Below, piece by piece: positions 24,634 through 33,987 of a stretch of DNA of 47,942 bases. The notes under the pieces are model-generated. The model made no database searches. It had not been told where the DNA came from and saw nothing but the letters and a program-made list of their open reading frames with translations. The position numbers and the translations under genes are program-made. This DNA comes from Sphingobacteriales bacterium 16-39-50 (GTDB taxonomy: Bacteria > Bacteroidota > Bacteroidia > Sphingobacteriales > Sphingobacteriaceae): positions 1-47,942 of the forward strand of contig NCHA01000021.1 in NCBI GenBank assembly GCA_002257025.1. Reading direction: 5' to 3'. How positions within the stretch are numbered: the first letter of the stretch is position 1; each line of letters starts with the position of its first letter.

Positions 24634-25671
24634 TCACACCGGAATTTGCTGACTTAAGCAATGTAAGGTTCCAAATCCCCAGATCAGGTCTGTTGCATTT
24701 ATTGGAATGATCTTTCGGTTAGGGAAGCAGCCAGCAATAATATTCAGCGCTTCCAGATCTTTGGAATCATTAAAAACCGGTACAAGTACCGATTTATTTA
24801 ATATCAGAAAGTTAGCATAGCTTGCCGGTAAACGTAGTCCGTCGAAATCAAGCCGTGTAGGCATAGGCAAACTGACTATTTTGGGTGATTCCCCATTCTC
24901 TAATTTCGCCGACTGAAGACGATTCAGATTATCTTGCAAAGCTTTATAATTACTGTCTTTAGGATCTGATTCTATAACTGTGATGATTGTATCTTCATTC
25001 ACAAATCGGCAGAGATCATCAATATGTCCATGTGTATCATCTCCGAAAATTCCATCTCCAAGCCAGATTACATTGCTCACGCCAAGGTACTCCTTAAATA
25101 CTGCCTCATAATCTGCACGGCTGAAGCCGGGGTTTCTTACCTGAATATCCGGATGCATCAAACACTCTTCTGAAGTAAGCAGAGTACCTTTTCCATTCAC
25201 ATCAATGGCACCACCTTCAAGAATAACGGGTTCACCATTGCGAAAAACAGGTATTAGTGGGATTTTAAGATGATTAGCTACACTTGAGGGAACCTGTCTG
25301 TCGAGCTTGTAGTTTTTATACTTTGCCCATCCATTGAAATGGAAATTTAAAGCTTCCCTCTTGTCACCATTTTTAACGATGATAGGGCCGGAATCACGCA
25401 TCCAGCTTCGGTTGGTCTTTTGAAATATAAAACTCAGCTTTTGGAGATCTACATGAGCCTTTTCAAGCATTTCAAAGACTTTGCTTTTCTGTTGTTCATC
25501 TTTAACCAAAAGAAAGACTTCTTCAAATTCAGCTATTTTTTTGATGAATTCAACAAAATCCCATTGAACAGCAGCAAATTTGCCCGGCCAATCCTTGCCA
25601 TTATGCGGAAAGCAAAGTAATATGCCCTGCTGTTTTTCCCATTCAGCAGGAAATCTTCTACCTGTACTCAT
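24634..25671 (-). CDS. aguA: Agmatine deiminase
   Basis: The 345-residue protein is a member of the peptidyl-arginine/agmatine deiminase family. It starts RRFPAEWEKQQGILLCFPHN, which matches the family N-terminus (usual PAEWxxHxxxWxxWP pattern). WMRDSGPI supplies Asp, GHIDDLCRF supplies the catalytic His and Asp, and C338 in FGTLHCLSQQ near the end is the nucleophile. The length fits. The enzyme hydrolyses agmatine to N-carbamoylputrescine and ammonia in the cytoplasm. It follows the aguB-like gene by one base, so the two enzymes form the arginine-decarboxylase route to putrescine; the arginine decarboxylase itself is not in the window. Confidence 0.94.
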   Translation of the reverse strand: MSTGRRFPAEWEKQQGILLCFPHNGKDWPGKFAAVQWDFVEFIKKIAEFEEVFLLVKDEQQKSKVFEMLEKAHVDLQKLSFIFQKTNRSWMRDSGPIIVKNGDKREALNFHFNGWAKYKNYKLDRQVPSSVANHLKIPLIPVFRNGEPVILEGGAIDVNGKGTLLTSEECLMHPDIQVRNPGFSRADYEAVFKEYLGVSNVIWLGDGIFGDDTHGHIDDLCRFVNEDTIITVIESDPKDSNYKALQDNLNRLQSAKLENGESPKIVSLPMPTRLDFDGLRLPASYANFLILNKSVLVPVFNDSKDLEALNIIAGCFPNRKIIPINATDLIWGFGTLHCLSQQIPV

Positions 25672-25672
25672 A

Positions 25673-26560
25673 TTAATCTATGGCTCTTTTTGTGATATCG
25701 CCGAAGGCATCAATTCTTCTGTCTCTGAAGAAGGGCCAGTTTTGACGTACATTTTCCTGTAGTTCGAGGTCAACTTCAGCGATAAGAATCTCTTCCTGAT
25801 CGTGGGATGCCTGGGCAAGGATCTCTCCCTGCGGACCAGCTATGAATGATGAACCCCAGAATTGAATTCCTGCAGTATCAGGTAAATATTGCTCCAGACC
25901 AATTCGATTGGCAGCGGCAACATATACACCGTTTGCAACGGCATGGCCCTTCATTACATTCATCCAGGCCCCATGCTGTTTTTCACCATATTGCTCCTTT
26001 TCAAGCGGGTGCCAGCCGATAGCAGTTGGATAAAATAACACTTCAGCACCCTGCAAAGCTGTTAATCTAGCAGCTTCAGGATACCATTGATCCCAGCAGA
26101 TTAGCGTGCCGATTTTTCCTTTTTGTGTTGTGAAAGTTTTAAAACCGATATCTCCGGGAGTGAAGTAGAATTTTTCATAAAAATGAGGATCGTCAGGAAT
26201 ATGCATCTTTCGGTACAATCCGGCCTCCGAGCCATTAGTATCAATAATATAGGCACTATTATGATAGATGCCCGCCATTCTTTTTTCGAAGAACGGAACG
26301 ATAATCACCACCCCGAGTTCTTTTGCTAATGCACTGAAAGCCAGGAATGATGTGCTATAGAGTGGTTCTGCCAGAGCAAAATTCGCAGTGTCTTCAGACT
26401 GGCAGAAATAATGACTGCTGTAAAGTTCTGGTAATGAGATTACTTCGGCTCCCTGCTTCGCAGCCTCGCGAACCCAGGTAAGGCATTTTTTTAAATTATT
26501 TTCTGCAACATCATTCAGGTTAAGCTGAAGCACAGCAATCTTATAGGTACTTTTTGACAT
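25673..26560 (-). CDS. aguB: N-carbamoylputrescine amidase
   Basis: The 295-residue protein is a nitrilase-superfamily carbon-nitrogen hydrolase with the full Glu-Lys-Cys triad: E45 in SLPELYSS, K118 in YRKMHIPDD and C155 in GTLICWDQWYPE. The HIPDDPHFYEKFYFTPGD segment is typical of N-carbamoylputrescine amidases. It converts N-carbamoylputrescine to putrescine, carbon dioxide and ammonia. It is the upstream gene of the pair with aguA, with a one-base gap between stop and start, which indicates one transcript and tight coupling. Confidence 0.94.
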   Translation of the reverse strand: MSKSTYKIAVLQLNLNDVAENNLKKCLTWVREAAKQGAEVISLPELYSSHYFCQSEDTANFALAEPLYSTSFLAFSALAKELGVVIIVPFFEKRMAGIYHNSAYIIDTNGSEAGLYRKMHIPDDPHFYEKFYFTPGDIGFKTFTTQKGKIGTLICWDQWYPEAARLTALQGAEVLFYPTAIGWHPLEKEQYGEKQHGAWMNVMKGHAVANGVYVAAANRIGLEQYLPDTAGIQFWGSSFIAGPQGEILAQASHDQEEILIAEVDLELQENVRQNWPFFRDRRIDAFGDITKRAID

Positions 26561-26612
26561 ATGAAATCTTGTAGAAGCCTTGAAGCAGCAAAATTAATGA
26601 ATTTAATTTAAT

Positions 26613-26666
26613 AAGGCTGACAGGGTTCTAAACCCTGTCAGCCTTAGACTAAACCCTGTCAGCCTT
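26613..26666. repeat. Palindromic intergenic repeat with duplicated arm
   Basis: AAGGCTGACAGGGTT (26613-26627) and AACCCTGTCAGCCTT (26631-26645) form a perfect 15-base inverted repeat around a 3-base loop. A second copy of the right arm follows at 26652-26666. It lies between the outer-membrane barrel gene and aguB and can terminate the former on the minus strand. Similar CCCTGTCAG palindromes are, as I recall, frequent between Bacteroidota genes. Confidence 0.6.
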
Positions 26667-26684
26667 AGATATTAAAACCGGAAA

Positions 26685-27239
26685 TTATTTAAATGTTAGT
26701 CCAAGTCCCAAACGTATGGTACCCATATCAAAGTTCTCTGAAATCTGAAAGCTCGGCGGAAAGTCGATCTTCTGATAATTGTAGCCTGTTTGCAGGCCTA
26801 AATTAAGTCCTGCATTTACGGGTATGGAGTATGAAAGTCCTGCACCTGCAGTTAAACCTTTACTTAAATTATTAAAAAGCTTCACAGCATAACCGCCATA
26901 AGCATCTAATTTTAGACCGCTGAGTTTAGGGTCGAGGTAGTAAGCGGCATTGAGTGTAATGGGCAGGGTATTGTAATTGCCTCCACCCGATTTCCGATAA
27001 TTATCAGTCCCAAGGGCAAAACCAATCCCGAAATTCTCATTCAGGAGTTTTGTAATCCCGGTACGTGTTCTGAATCCATTGAATGTTGGGTTGCCCGTCA
27101 GCGAGGTGCTGCCATGAATAAGAGCACTTATTTCAGTATAATTTATCAGACGTCTTTGCTGAGATATGGCACTGTTGCTAAGTAAGAGGAGGGCCGCAAA
27201 CAAAAACAGGCTTCTTAGAGAAAATGATTTTATATTCAT
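26685..27239 (-). CDS. Small outer-membrane beta-barrel protein
   Basis: The 184-residue protein has a signal peptide (about 1-26, ending SNSAISQ). The mature part alternates polar and hydrophobic residues with many Gly and aromatic residues (YYLDPKLSGLKLDAYGGYAVKLF; NLGLQTGYNYQKIDFPP) and ends LGLGLTFK with a terminal aromatic. This is the pattern of an eight-stranded OmpW/OmpA-like barrel. Function unknown. It may be co-transcribed with aguB, but the palindromic repeat between them probably ends most transcripts. Confidence 0.78.
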   Translation of the reverse strand: MNIKSFSLRSLFLFAALLLLSNSAISQQRRLINYTEISALIHGSTSLTGNPTFNGFRTRTGITKLLNENFGIGFALGTDNYRKSGGGNYNTLPITLNAAYYLDPKLSGLKLDAYGGYAVKLFNNLSKGLTAGAGLSYSIPVNAGLNLGLQTGYNYQKIDFPPSFQISENFDMGTIRLGLGLTFK

Positions 27240-27358
27240 TATTTTAATTGCTCATCGGTTTATTTATCCAGCTAATATAATCACATAAGCTGATGTCTTT
27301 AATCCTTTTTCTGTAAATTTATGGCCAAAGGAATCTTCAAAATCTTCAATCAACCCGA

Positions 27359-28177
27359 ATGGCTTTAAGCTTTGCATCATTAAACTCCGGGAGTAATGGA
27401 AATTGCTATTATCTTGAAAATGAGCACGATGCAATACTTGTTGACGCAGGAATCTCTTGTCGGGAAACTGAGAAAAGGATGGAACGGCTGGGGCTTGCTA
27501 TGAAAAAAATCAGGGCGATTTTTGTTTCACATGAACATGCCGATCATATCCGGGGAATAAGGGTGCTGGCTAAAAAATACAGTCTTCCGGTTTACATTAC
27601 TGATTTGACACTGAACAGATCAGGACTTAGCCTGGATTCTGATCTGATCAAAACCTTCAGTGCTCATCAATCTGTAAATATCGGGGATCTTGTCATTACG
27701 CCTTTTCCTAAATTTCATGATGCTTCTGAGCCACATAGTTTTACGATAAAGTGCAAAGGTTTTACGGTTGGGGTATTTACGGATATTGGATTTCCGTGTG
27801 AACATGTTATCCGGTACTTCGGCGAATGCGATGCCGCATTTCTTGAAGCTAATTATGATGAAGATTTACTCGAAAATGGGAGATATCCCTATCATTTAAA
27901 AGCCCGTATCCGCGGAATTAATGGTCACCTTTCGAATAAGCAGGCTTTTGAACTTTTTTCGGGCAATGGAACTCATATGAGTCATCTTCTGCTCTCACAT
28001 CTTTCGAGAGATAATAATAGTCCCCGGATAGTGATGGATTTATTCAATCAGATTAAATGCAATACTAAAATTACGGTGGCTTCAAGAGATCAGGAGTCAG
28101 AAATTTATCATATTACTGGGTCTGATGTGTCTGCACGAAGATCAAATTTGGAAACAATTCAATTTTCCTTGTTCTGA
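27359..28177 (+). CDS. MBL-fold metallo-hydrolase (YycJ/WalJ-like)
   Basis: The 272-residue protein carries the metallo-beta-lactamase motif HEHADH (H58, H60, D62, H63). FHDASEPHSF and TDIGFPCEHV follow as expected for the YycJ/WalJ branch, along with NGHLSNKQ and the late LLLSHLSRDNNSP. The start MALSFASLNSGSNGNCYYLE is a well-kept family N-terminus. Relatives are cytoplasmic two-metal nucleases or phosphodiesterases; 5'-to-3' double-strand DNA exonuclease activity has been described for YycJ. No operon partner is obvious. Confidence 0.9.
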   Translation: MALSFASLNSGSNGNCYYLENEHDAILVDAGISCRETEKRMERLGLAMKKIRAIFVSHEHADHIRGIRVLAKKYSLPVYITDLTLNRSGLSLDSDLIKTFSAHQSVNIGDLVITPFPKFHDASEPHSFTIKCKGFTVGVFTDIGFPCEHVIRYFGECDAAFLEANYDEDLLENGRYPYHLKARIRGINGHLSNKQAFELFSGNGTHMSHLLLSHLSRDNNSPRIVMDLFNQIKCNTKITVASRDQESEIYHITGSDVSARRSNLETIQFSLF

Positions 28178-28252
28178 CATTCAATTGTGAGGTATATCAT
28201 TTTTCCAATCAGTCTGAATGATTATATTCGAATTGTGTTTTATTAATCAGCT

Positions 28253-28627
28253 ATGGTCTTAATTATCCTGAATATTATTTTCTGTCTTTCATTCCTGGTC
28301 TTTGCATGGTTTAATGTGAATGACAATGATTCCTGGCTTTGGGTTCCAATTTATCTTGCCGCTTCTGTTTTTTGCGGAATTGCGGGTTTTGGAATGTTTT
28401 TCCCGCTGACTTATTTGTTGCTGATCGGATTTTACCTGATATATGCAATAATTTTATTCTTCAGGAAGGATGGAGTCAAAGACTGGATTTTCAAATATAA
28501 ACAACCAAGTATTACTGAAAGTATGCAGGCAACGAAACCTTATATTGAAATGACCAGAGAATTTTTCGGTCTGCTGATTATTTCGGCTGCACTTGCTTTG
28601 AATTATTTTATGTCAGGCGGAATTTGA
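28253..28627 (+). CDS. TMEM220-family small membrane protein
   Basis: The 124-residue protein starts with a hydrophobic helix followed by FAWFNVNDNDSWLWVPIYLA, the signature of the transmembrane 220 family. Three to four membrane spans are likely (about 2-17, 27-45, 47-68 and 100-118). Function of the family is not known. It lies 75 bases downstream of the metallo-hydrolase gene and about 115 bases upstream of eboA on the same strand, so it could be transcribed with either. Confidence 0.8.
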   Translation: MVLIILNIIFCLSFLVFAWFNVNDNDSWLWVPIYLAASVFCGIAGFGMFFPLTYLLLIGFYLIYAIILFFRKDGVKDWIFKYKQPSITESMQATKPYIEMTREFFGLLIISAALALNYFMSGGI

Positions 28628-28741
28628 AATAATTTTCAAATGGCTCTAAATTCATCGTTTAAACTATATATTATCGTTATTTTTTGATATTTTTCGCAAT
28701 ATTTAGTCCTCCCGACTAGAAAAAATTCAATTTCTTTGGAC

Positions 28742-29620
28742 ATGTTCGATTACGATGCAGAAAGATTAAAGGCGCTCATTATAGAAGTAAGCCGCTCAAA
28801 CCTCAGTCCGGATACCTGGACCTGGTTAAGTGAAAACTTATCGTCAGAAGATTCAAGGCAGATTAATACTGCTTTTGCGCTAATGCCCAGAAAAACCGGG
28901 AAATCTGTTATTCAAATCAGTAAGGATCTGAACAGTAAAATTGATCACGTAAAACCCGGATTTACAGTAGAAAACTGGACCACTGATAAACTTGGCCGGT
29001 TGTGCTTATTGTTACATCTTAATCCTGCAGATCAGGAGAAGTATATTAAAACGATTGAAAATCTGTTTTTGGCAGCTGAGGTTTCCGAGCTCGTTGCTCT
29101 GTATTCATCTCTCCCGGTATTGGCCTGGCCCGATCGATGGAAGTTGAGATGCGCAGAAGGAATTCGCAGCAATATCGGCCTGGTACTCGAAGCGATTATG
29201 TATCATAATCCATATCCTGAGAAATATCTGGATGAAAAAGCCTGGAATCAATTAATTCTGAAAGCATTTTTCACTGATAAGGATATTATTCAGATTCCTG
29301 GTATTGATGAAAGAGCTAATGCCGAACTTGCCCTTACCCTCACAGATTATGCACACGAAAGGTGGGCAGCTAAAAGAAAGATCAATCCATTTTTATGGAG
29401 GTTTACGAGTAAATTTTTAGATGAAGGTTTAATTCATGATCTTCAAAAAGTGCTTTTTGAGGGGAGTTTGAGAGAGAAGCAGGCTGCTGCATTAACCCTG
29501 GTTCAATCGGGTTCTGCATCAGCTTCAGAGCTGTTGAAAAGCTATCCAGAGCTTTTGAATGCAATAAAAAACAATGAACTAAACTGGGCAAATATGGCTC
29601 AGGAAGAAGAAAATAATTAA
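28742..29620 (+). CDS. eboA: EboA family metabolite traffic protein
   Basis: I choose the ATG at 28742; a TTG two codons upstream (28736) also reads in frame. The 292-residue product is mostly alpha-helical (TWTWLSENL; DRWKLRCAEGIRSN; HERWAAKRKINPFLW) and fits the helical-repeat EboA family in size and position. Its identity rests on being directly followed by eboB to eboF homologues in the order known from cyanobacteria. It has no signal peptide or membrane helix, so it is cytoplasmic. In cyanobacteria the ebo cluster helps move a scytonemin precursor to the periplasm; the cargo here is unknown. Confidence 0.82.
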   Translation: MFDYDAERLKALIIEVSRSNLSPDTWTWLSENLSSEDSRQINTAFALMPRKTGKSVIQISKDLNSKIDHVKPGFTVENWTTDKLGRLCLLLHLNPADQEKYIKTIENLFLAAEVSELVALYSSLPVLAWPDRWKLRCAEGIRSNIGLVLEAIMYHNPYPEKYLDEKAWNQLILKAFFTDKDIIQIPGIDERANAELALTLTDYAHERWAAKRKINPFLWRFTSKFLDEGLIHDLQKVLFEGSLREKQAAALTLVQSGSASASELLKSYPELLNAIKNNELNWANMAQEEENN

Positions 29621-29631
29621 TTTAATAGAAT

Positions 29632-30615
29632 ATGTGTTGCAGCCATTCATTTGAAGACAGAAGACCACAGGTGCCTTCTGAAGCCATGGATCTTGAGATC
29701 ATCAGGGGCATGAAATTCTTCGACCCTCATGTTCACATGAGTTCCCGTACAACTGACGATTATCAGGCAATGGCTGATGCCGGAGTGGTAGCGTTGATTG
29801 AGCCTGCGTTCTGGCTGGGGCAACCCCGTACCGGTATCGATAGCTTCAGGGATTATTACAGCAGTCTGGTAGGCTGGGAAAGGTTCAGGTCATCACAGTT
29901 TGGGATTAAGCATTATTGTACAATCGGATTAAATTCAAGAGAAGCAAATAACGAGAAACTGGCTGCCGAAGTGATGGAGATTTTGCCATTATTTATCTAT
30001 AAAGAAGGGGTTGTTGGTATTGGGGAGATTGGTTTCGACGATCAGACTGCTGCAGAAGAAAAATATTATCGTCTGCAACTGGAACTAGCCAAGGAGGCCG
30101 GGCTTCCTGTACAGGTTCATACTCCTCACCGTGATAAGAAGAGGGGAACACAACGCAGTATGGACATTGCAATTGAGCATGGTATTGACCCCTACATGGT
30201 TATCATAGATCATAATAATGAGGAAACGGTTAAAGAAGTTTTGGACAGAGGTTTCTGGGCTGCTTTCACGATCTATCCTTTTACTAAAATGGGTAATGAA
30301 CGTATGGTAGAAGTTGCAAAGCAGTATGGCCCGGAGAGGATCATGATCAACTCTGCGGCCGATTGGGGAATCAGTGATCCACTGGCTATTCCAAAGACTG
30401 CCGCTCTGATGAAATTGCGTGGAATCAGTGATGAGGATATCCGCCTGATCACCTATTCAAATGCAATTACAGCATTTGCCCAGAGCGGACAGATCGATGA
30501 GAATGACTTTACCAAACCCCAATCAATTGATCAGTCAGAAAAGTTTGAAGGAAATACTGTGCTGCGTGGTGGACAGCAGCCTAGAACGGATAAGTCTTCA
30601 ATGATTATCAGTTAA
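29632..30615 (+). CDS. eboB: EboB-like TatD-family metal hydrolase
   Basis: The 327-residue protein is a TIM-barrel metal hydrolase of the TatD type. It has MKFFDPHVHMSSR with the first His pair, GEIGFDDQ with the bridging Glu, QVHTPHRDK, IDHNN and NSAADWGISDP with the final Asp. The metal ligands are all kept, so it is likely catalytic. TatD proteins are nucleases or phosphoesterases, but the ebo member has no proven substrate. The gene starts 11 bases after eboA and ends 4 bases before eboC, so they share a transcript. An unusual N-terminal CCSH precedes the barrel. Confidence 0.88.
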   Translation: MCCSHSFEDRRPQVPSEAMDLEIIRGMKFFDPHVHMSSRTTDDYQAMADAGVVALIEPAFWLGQPRTGIDSFRDYYSSLVGWERFRSSQFGIKHYCTIGLNSREANNEKLAAEVMEILPLFIYKEGVVGIGEIGFDDQTAAEEKYYRLQLELAKEAGLPVQVHTPHRDKKRGTQRSMDIAIEHGIDPYMVIIDHNNEETVKEVLDRGFWAAFTIYPFTKMGNERMVEVAKQYGPERIMINSAADWGISDPLAIPKTAALMKLRGISDEDIRLITYSNAITAFAQSGQIDENDFTKPQSIDQSEKFEGNTVLRGGQQPRTDKSSMIIS

Positions 30616-30619
30616 TATC

Positions 30620-31501
30620 TTGAAAAAAGTCCTTGTTTTTTTGCGTCTGATGAGGCCAGCAAATATCGCAACTTCGGTTGCGGATGTGTTGGCAGGAATA
30701 GCTATTTCGGGCTATTTTCTCGGGGCCGGACAGGAATTTTTACCGGTAATTCTGCTATGTCTGTCAACAATTGGTTTGTATGGAGGTGGGATTGTATTTA
30801 ATGATGTTTTCGATGCCGAACTTGATAAGATTGAAAGACCAGAAAGAGCAATACCCAGTGGAGCGGTAAGTATAGGGGAAGCAACAGTTCTTGGAATTAT
30901 TCTTTTAGCAATTGGGCTTTTAGCGGCCTTTGCATTTTCAGTCTGGTCGGGTTTGGTTGCCTTTATGATTCTTGTTTTTGCCCTGATTTATAATAAATTC
31001 GGCAAACATCATTCTTTCTTAGGCCCATTGAATATGGGTCTTTGCCGTGGATTAAATCTCCTTCTGGGAATCAGTATTATATCACTCTCACTTCAAAATC
31101 ACTATTTTTTGGGTATTGTTCCATTGATCTATATTTTCTCGATAACAATGATTAGTCAGGGGGAAGTGCATGGATCAAACAGAAACAAGCTATATACCGG
31201 AGCCTTTTTATATCTGATAGTGATCGGGTCCATACTGTATTCGGCCTACTTACAGCAACATTTGCTGTACGCAGGCCTATTTCTGATTGCTTTTGCCTGG
31301 ATGATATTTAAGCCTTTGTTTGTGGCTATAAAGGATCCGGTAGGAAGGAATATAGGAAAGGCAGTTAAGGCCGGGGTGATCTCATTAATCCTGATGGATG
31401 CGGCATGGGCTTCAGCTTATGGACAGATCTATTTTGCTTTGCTCATCGCAGCGCTTCTGCCACTATCTTTATGGCTGGCAAAACGTTTTGCAGTTACTTA
31501 A
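30620..31501 (+). CDS. eboC: EboC, UbiA-family prenyltransferase
   Basis: The 293-residue integral membrane protein has about eight to nine hydrophobic helices. The UbiA signature is present: IVFNDVFDAELD with N61, D62, D65 and D69 (NDxxDxxxD), followed by RPERAIPSG. The second Asp-rich motif is weak (GSNRNKLY is at that place). UbiA proteins transfer prenyl chains to aromatic or sugar acceptors in the inner membrane. The start is TTG at 30620, 4 bases past the eboB stop. In the ebo cluster it likely makes or uses a lipid carrier; this is inference. Confidence 0.88.
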   Translation: MKKVLVFLRLMRPANIATSVADVLAGIAISGYFLGAGQEFLPVILLCLSTIGLYGGGIVFNDVFDAELDKIERPERAIPSGAVSIGEATVLGIILLAIGLLAAFAFSVWSGLVAFMILVFALIYNKFGKHHSFLGPLNMGLCRGLNLLLGISIISLSLQNHYFLGIVPLIYIFSITMISQGEVHGSNRNKLYTGAFLYLIVIGSILYSAYLQQHLLYAGLFLIAFAWMIFKPLFVAIKDPVGRNIGKAVKAGVISLILMDAAWASAYGQIYFALLIAALLPLSLWLAKRFAVT

Positions 31502-31572
31502 TTGAAATTTATCTTTATCAAAAATAATCAGCTCCTACGGATCGTTTGAATTTAGCCGGAGTACCAATCTTT

Positions 31573-32739
31573 ATGAATTACTTACAGCAGTCATTTACCA
31601 TTAAGTTCGAATACAAGGTTTTTTTCACATCCGGTCTTTTTAGTCCGGTTAACCCCCTGTTCAATGATTTTTTGAATGGCATATCGACTGGCAACAATTC
31701 CCGTAAAATATTATTCGTAATTGATCAGGGATTCATAGATGCCGGGAATGATGTAATTACTGAAATAAGAGCATATTTTAAGGTTCATCATTCAGTAGAA
31801 TTGGTGCCTGAGATCATCCTAGTTCCTGGAGGAGAAATTGTAAAAAATGATATTGCCTATTTTGACCGGATACTTGAAGCGGTTAATACCTGCAAAATAG
31901 ACAGGCATTCCTATATCGCTGCAATTGGAGGAGGATCAGTCCTTGATCTGGTTGGTTATGCAGCTGCTGTTTCACATCGTGGTATCCGGCATGTCCGGAT
32001 CCCAACAACAGTATTGTCACAGAATGATTCAGGCATTGGAGTAAAGAATGGGATTAATTACTTTGGAAAAAAGAACTTTCTCGGAACCTTTGCACCTCCT
32101 GTAGCTGTGTTCAATGATCAGGAGTACCTGAAAACCTTAAATGAAAGGCACTGGCGCTCCGGGATTTCAGAAGCAGTTAAGGTTGCCCTGATCAAGGATT
32201 CTGAGTTTTTCTTCTGGATAGAAAACAATGCAGCTGCACTGGTTGATAGGGATATAGACACAATGAACTATCTGGTCAAGAGATGTGCTGAACTCCATAT
32301 GCAGCATATTGCAGGTAAAGATCCATTTGAAAGCGGTTCTTCACGTCCGCTGGATTTCGGTCATTGGAGTGCCCATAAGCTGGAACAGCTTTCAAATTTT
32401 GAAATACTTCATGGTGAGGCTGTTGCGATGGGGATGGCTCTTGATACAGTTTATTCTAATTTATCAGGACATTTGACCGATGCTGAAAGCCTCAGAATTC
32501 TGGATTTATTAATAAAACTAGGTTTTGAACTTTCACATCCTATGATGCTGATATCTTCGAGCAATTCAGCGATTTTATCAGGGCTTGAAGAGTTCAGGGA
32601 GCATTTGGGAGGTGAACTTACGATCATGCTGCTTAATGGTATAGGTAAAGGATTGGAGGTGCATCAAATTGATAATGAAATACTTATGCAGGCATCCGGA
32701 TATTTAAAAGGCCACCATCTTGAAAGCAGCAAAGCTTAA
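31573..32739 (+). CDS. eboD: EboD, 3-dehydroquinate-synthase-like sugar phosphate cyclase
   Basis: I prefer the ATG at 31573 (388 residues) to the in-frame TTG at 31546. The fold is that of 3-dehydroquinate synthase and the sedoheptulose-7-phosphate cyclases. It has AIGGGSVLDLVGYAAAVSHRG, IPTTVLSQNDSGIG, KNFLGTFAPP and FRSGISEAVK-like SGISEAVK. RPLDFGHWSAHKLE and ILHGEAVAMGM carry the zinc-binding His region. Such enzymes need NAD+ and zinc and cyclise C7 or heptulose phosphates. Changes from true AroB suggest a different product, perhaps a valiolone-type cyclitol. It is the only ebo gene that clearly builds a small molecule. Confidence 0.88.
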   Translation: MNYLQQSFTIKFEYKVFFTSGLFSPVNPLFNDFLNGISTGNNSRKILFVIDQGFIDAGNDVITEIRAYFKVHHSVELVPEIILVPGGEIVKNDIAYFDRILEAVNTCKIDRHSYIAAIGGGSVLDLVGYAAAVSHRGIRHVRIPTTVLSQNDSGIGVKNGINYFGKKNFLGTFAPPVAVFNDQEYLKTLNERHWRSGISEAVKVALIKDSEFFFWIENNAAALVDRDIDTMNYLVKRCAELHMQHIAGKDPFESGSSRPLDFGHWSAHKLEQLSNFEILHGEAVAMGMALDTVYSNLSGHLTDAESLRILDLLIKLGFELSHPMMLISSSNSAILSGLEEFREHLGGELTIMLLNGIGKGLEVHQIDNEILMQASGYLKGHHLESSKA

Positions 32740-32760
32740 TCTGTATTTCTGATTTAATTT

Positions 32761-33987
32761 ATGAAACTCACATCCGGACATTTGAGCTATTGTACCAATA
32801 TCCATTCGGGGGAGAGCTGGAAGGACCATTTTGCTGCATTAAAAGAAAATTTTTCAGGCATCAGGAAAGCGGTTTGCGGGGACCAGGCTATGGGTATAGG
32901 CTTGAGGCTTTCCAATTCAGCGAGTTTGGATATTCAGTCTGCTGCAGAGTTAAATGAGTTTAAAGAATGGCTGACAGCAAATAATGCCTATGTATTTACG
33001 ATGAATGGATTTCCCTATGGAGATTTTCATCATGCTGTGGTAAAGGATAATGTTCATGCCCCCGATTGGACGACCAAAGAAAGAGTAGATTATACCATTC
33101 GCCTTTTTAATACACTTGCGAAGCTCTTACCTAAAGGAATGGAAGGTGGGATCTCAACCTCACCACTAAGTTATCGCTTCTGGTTTCCCGATAAGGATGA
33201 TTTTCAAAATGCAGTATTAACTGCTACAAAAAATATTATTGAGATAGCAGAAGAGCTGATCAGGATCGGGCAAAATACCGGGGTTAAAATGCATTTGGAT
33301 ATTGAACCTGAACCCGATGGTATTCTGGAGTCGGCTTCCGAATTTATCGACTGGTTTGAAAATGTGCTTATGCCACTTTCAAAGCAAATTTTGCCGGGCC
33401 GGCTAAGTATCAGTCCAGAAGAAGCTGAACAGTTTATAAAAGAACATATCTGCCTTTGTTATGATGTATGTCATTTTGCAATCGGTTATGAATCGCACGC
33501 AGACGTTATTGAGCTACTTGGCAATAAAGGAATTCGGGTGGGTAAAATTCAAATCAGTGCTGCCTTAAAGGCAGATCTACCACATAATTCTGAACTCAGA
33601 TCGGGTATTGCCAATGCATTTGCGAACTATAATGAACCGACCTATCTCCACCAGGTTGTGGCAAGAAAAGATGATGGGCTTTTGAAGAGATATCGAGACC
33701 TGCCTGAAGCCTTAAGTGATTATACTAATCCATTGGTCAGAGAATGGCGGGCACATTTTCATGTACCTGTATTTATCAGAGAACTTGGCTTGCTTCAGTC
33801 GACCCAGGAAGATATCTCTGAAGTTTTGAAAATTCAGAAGAACAGGCCATTTACTGAGCATATGGAAGTTGAAACCTATACCTGGGAAGTGTTACCTGAG
33901 GCATTGAAAGCGCCAATTGGCGAGAGTATTGTCAGGGAACTGAACTGGGTGAAAGAATTATTGCTTAAAAATCAGGCTCATGAATAA
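32761..33987 (+). CDS. eboE: EboE, TIM-barrel (xylose isomerase-like) metabolite traffic protein
   Basis: The 408-residue protein begins MKLTSGHLSYCTNIHSGESW, a well-kept start for EboE. It has TIM-barrel-like elements with candidate metal residues in GVKMHLDIEPEPDG, in LCYDVCHFAIGYES and in GKIQISAALKA, as in sugar-phosphate isomerase/epimerase and AP endonuclease relatives. No signal peptide is seen. The eboF start lies 8 bases inside its 3' end, so translation is likely coupled. Substrate unknown; I infer it acts on the EboD product. Confidence 0.85.
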   Translation: MKLTSGHLSYCTNIHSGESWKDHFAALKENFSGIRKAVCGDQAMGIGLRLSNSASLDIQSAAELNEFKEWLTANNAYVFTMNGFPYGDFHHAVVKDNVHAPDWTTKERVDYTIRLFNTLAKLLPKGMEGGISTSPLSYRFWFPDKDDFQNAVLTATKNIIEIAEELIRIGQNTGVKMHLDIEPEPDGILESASEFIDWFENVLMPLSKQILPGRLSISPEEAEQFIKEHICLCYDVCHFAIGYESHADVIELLGNKGIRVGKIQISAALKADLPHNSELRSGIANAFANYNEPTYLHQVVARKDDGLLKRYRDLPEALSDYTNPLVREWRAHFHVPVFIRELGLLQSTQEDISEVLKIQKNRPFTEHMEVETYTWEVLPEALKAPIGESIVRELNWVKELLLKNQAHE

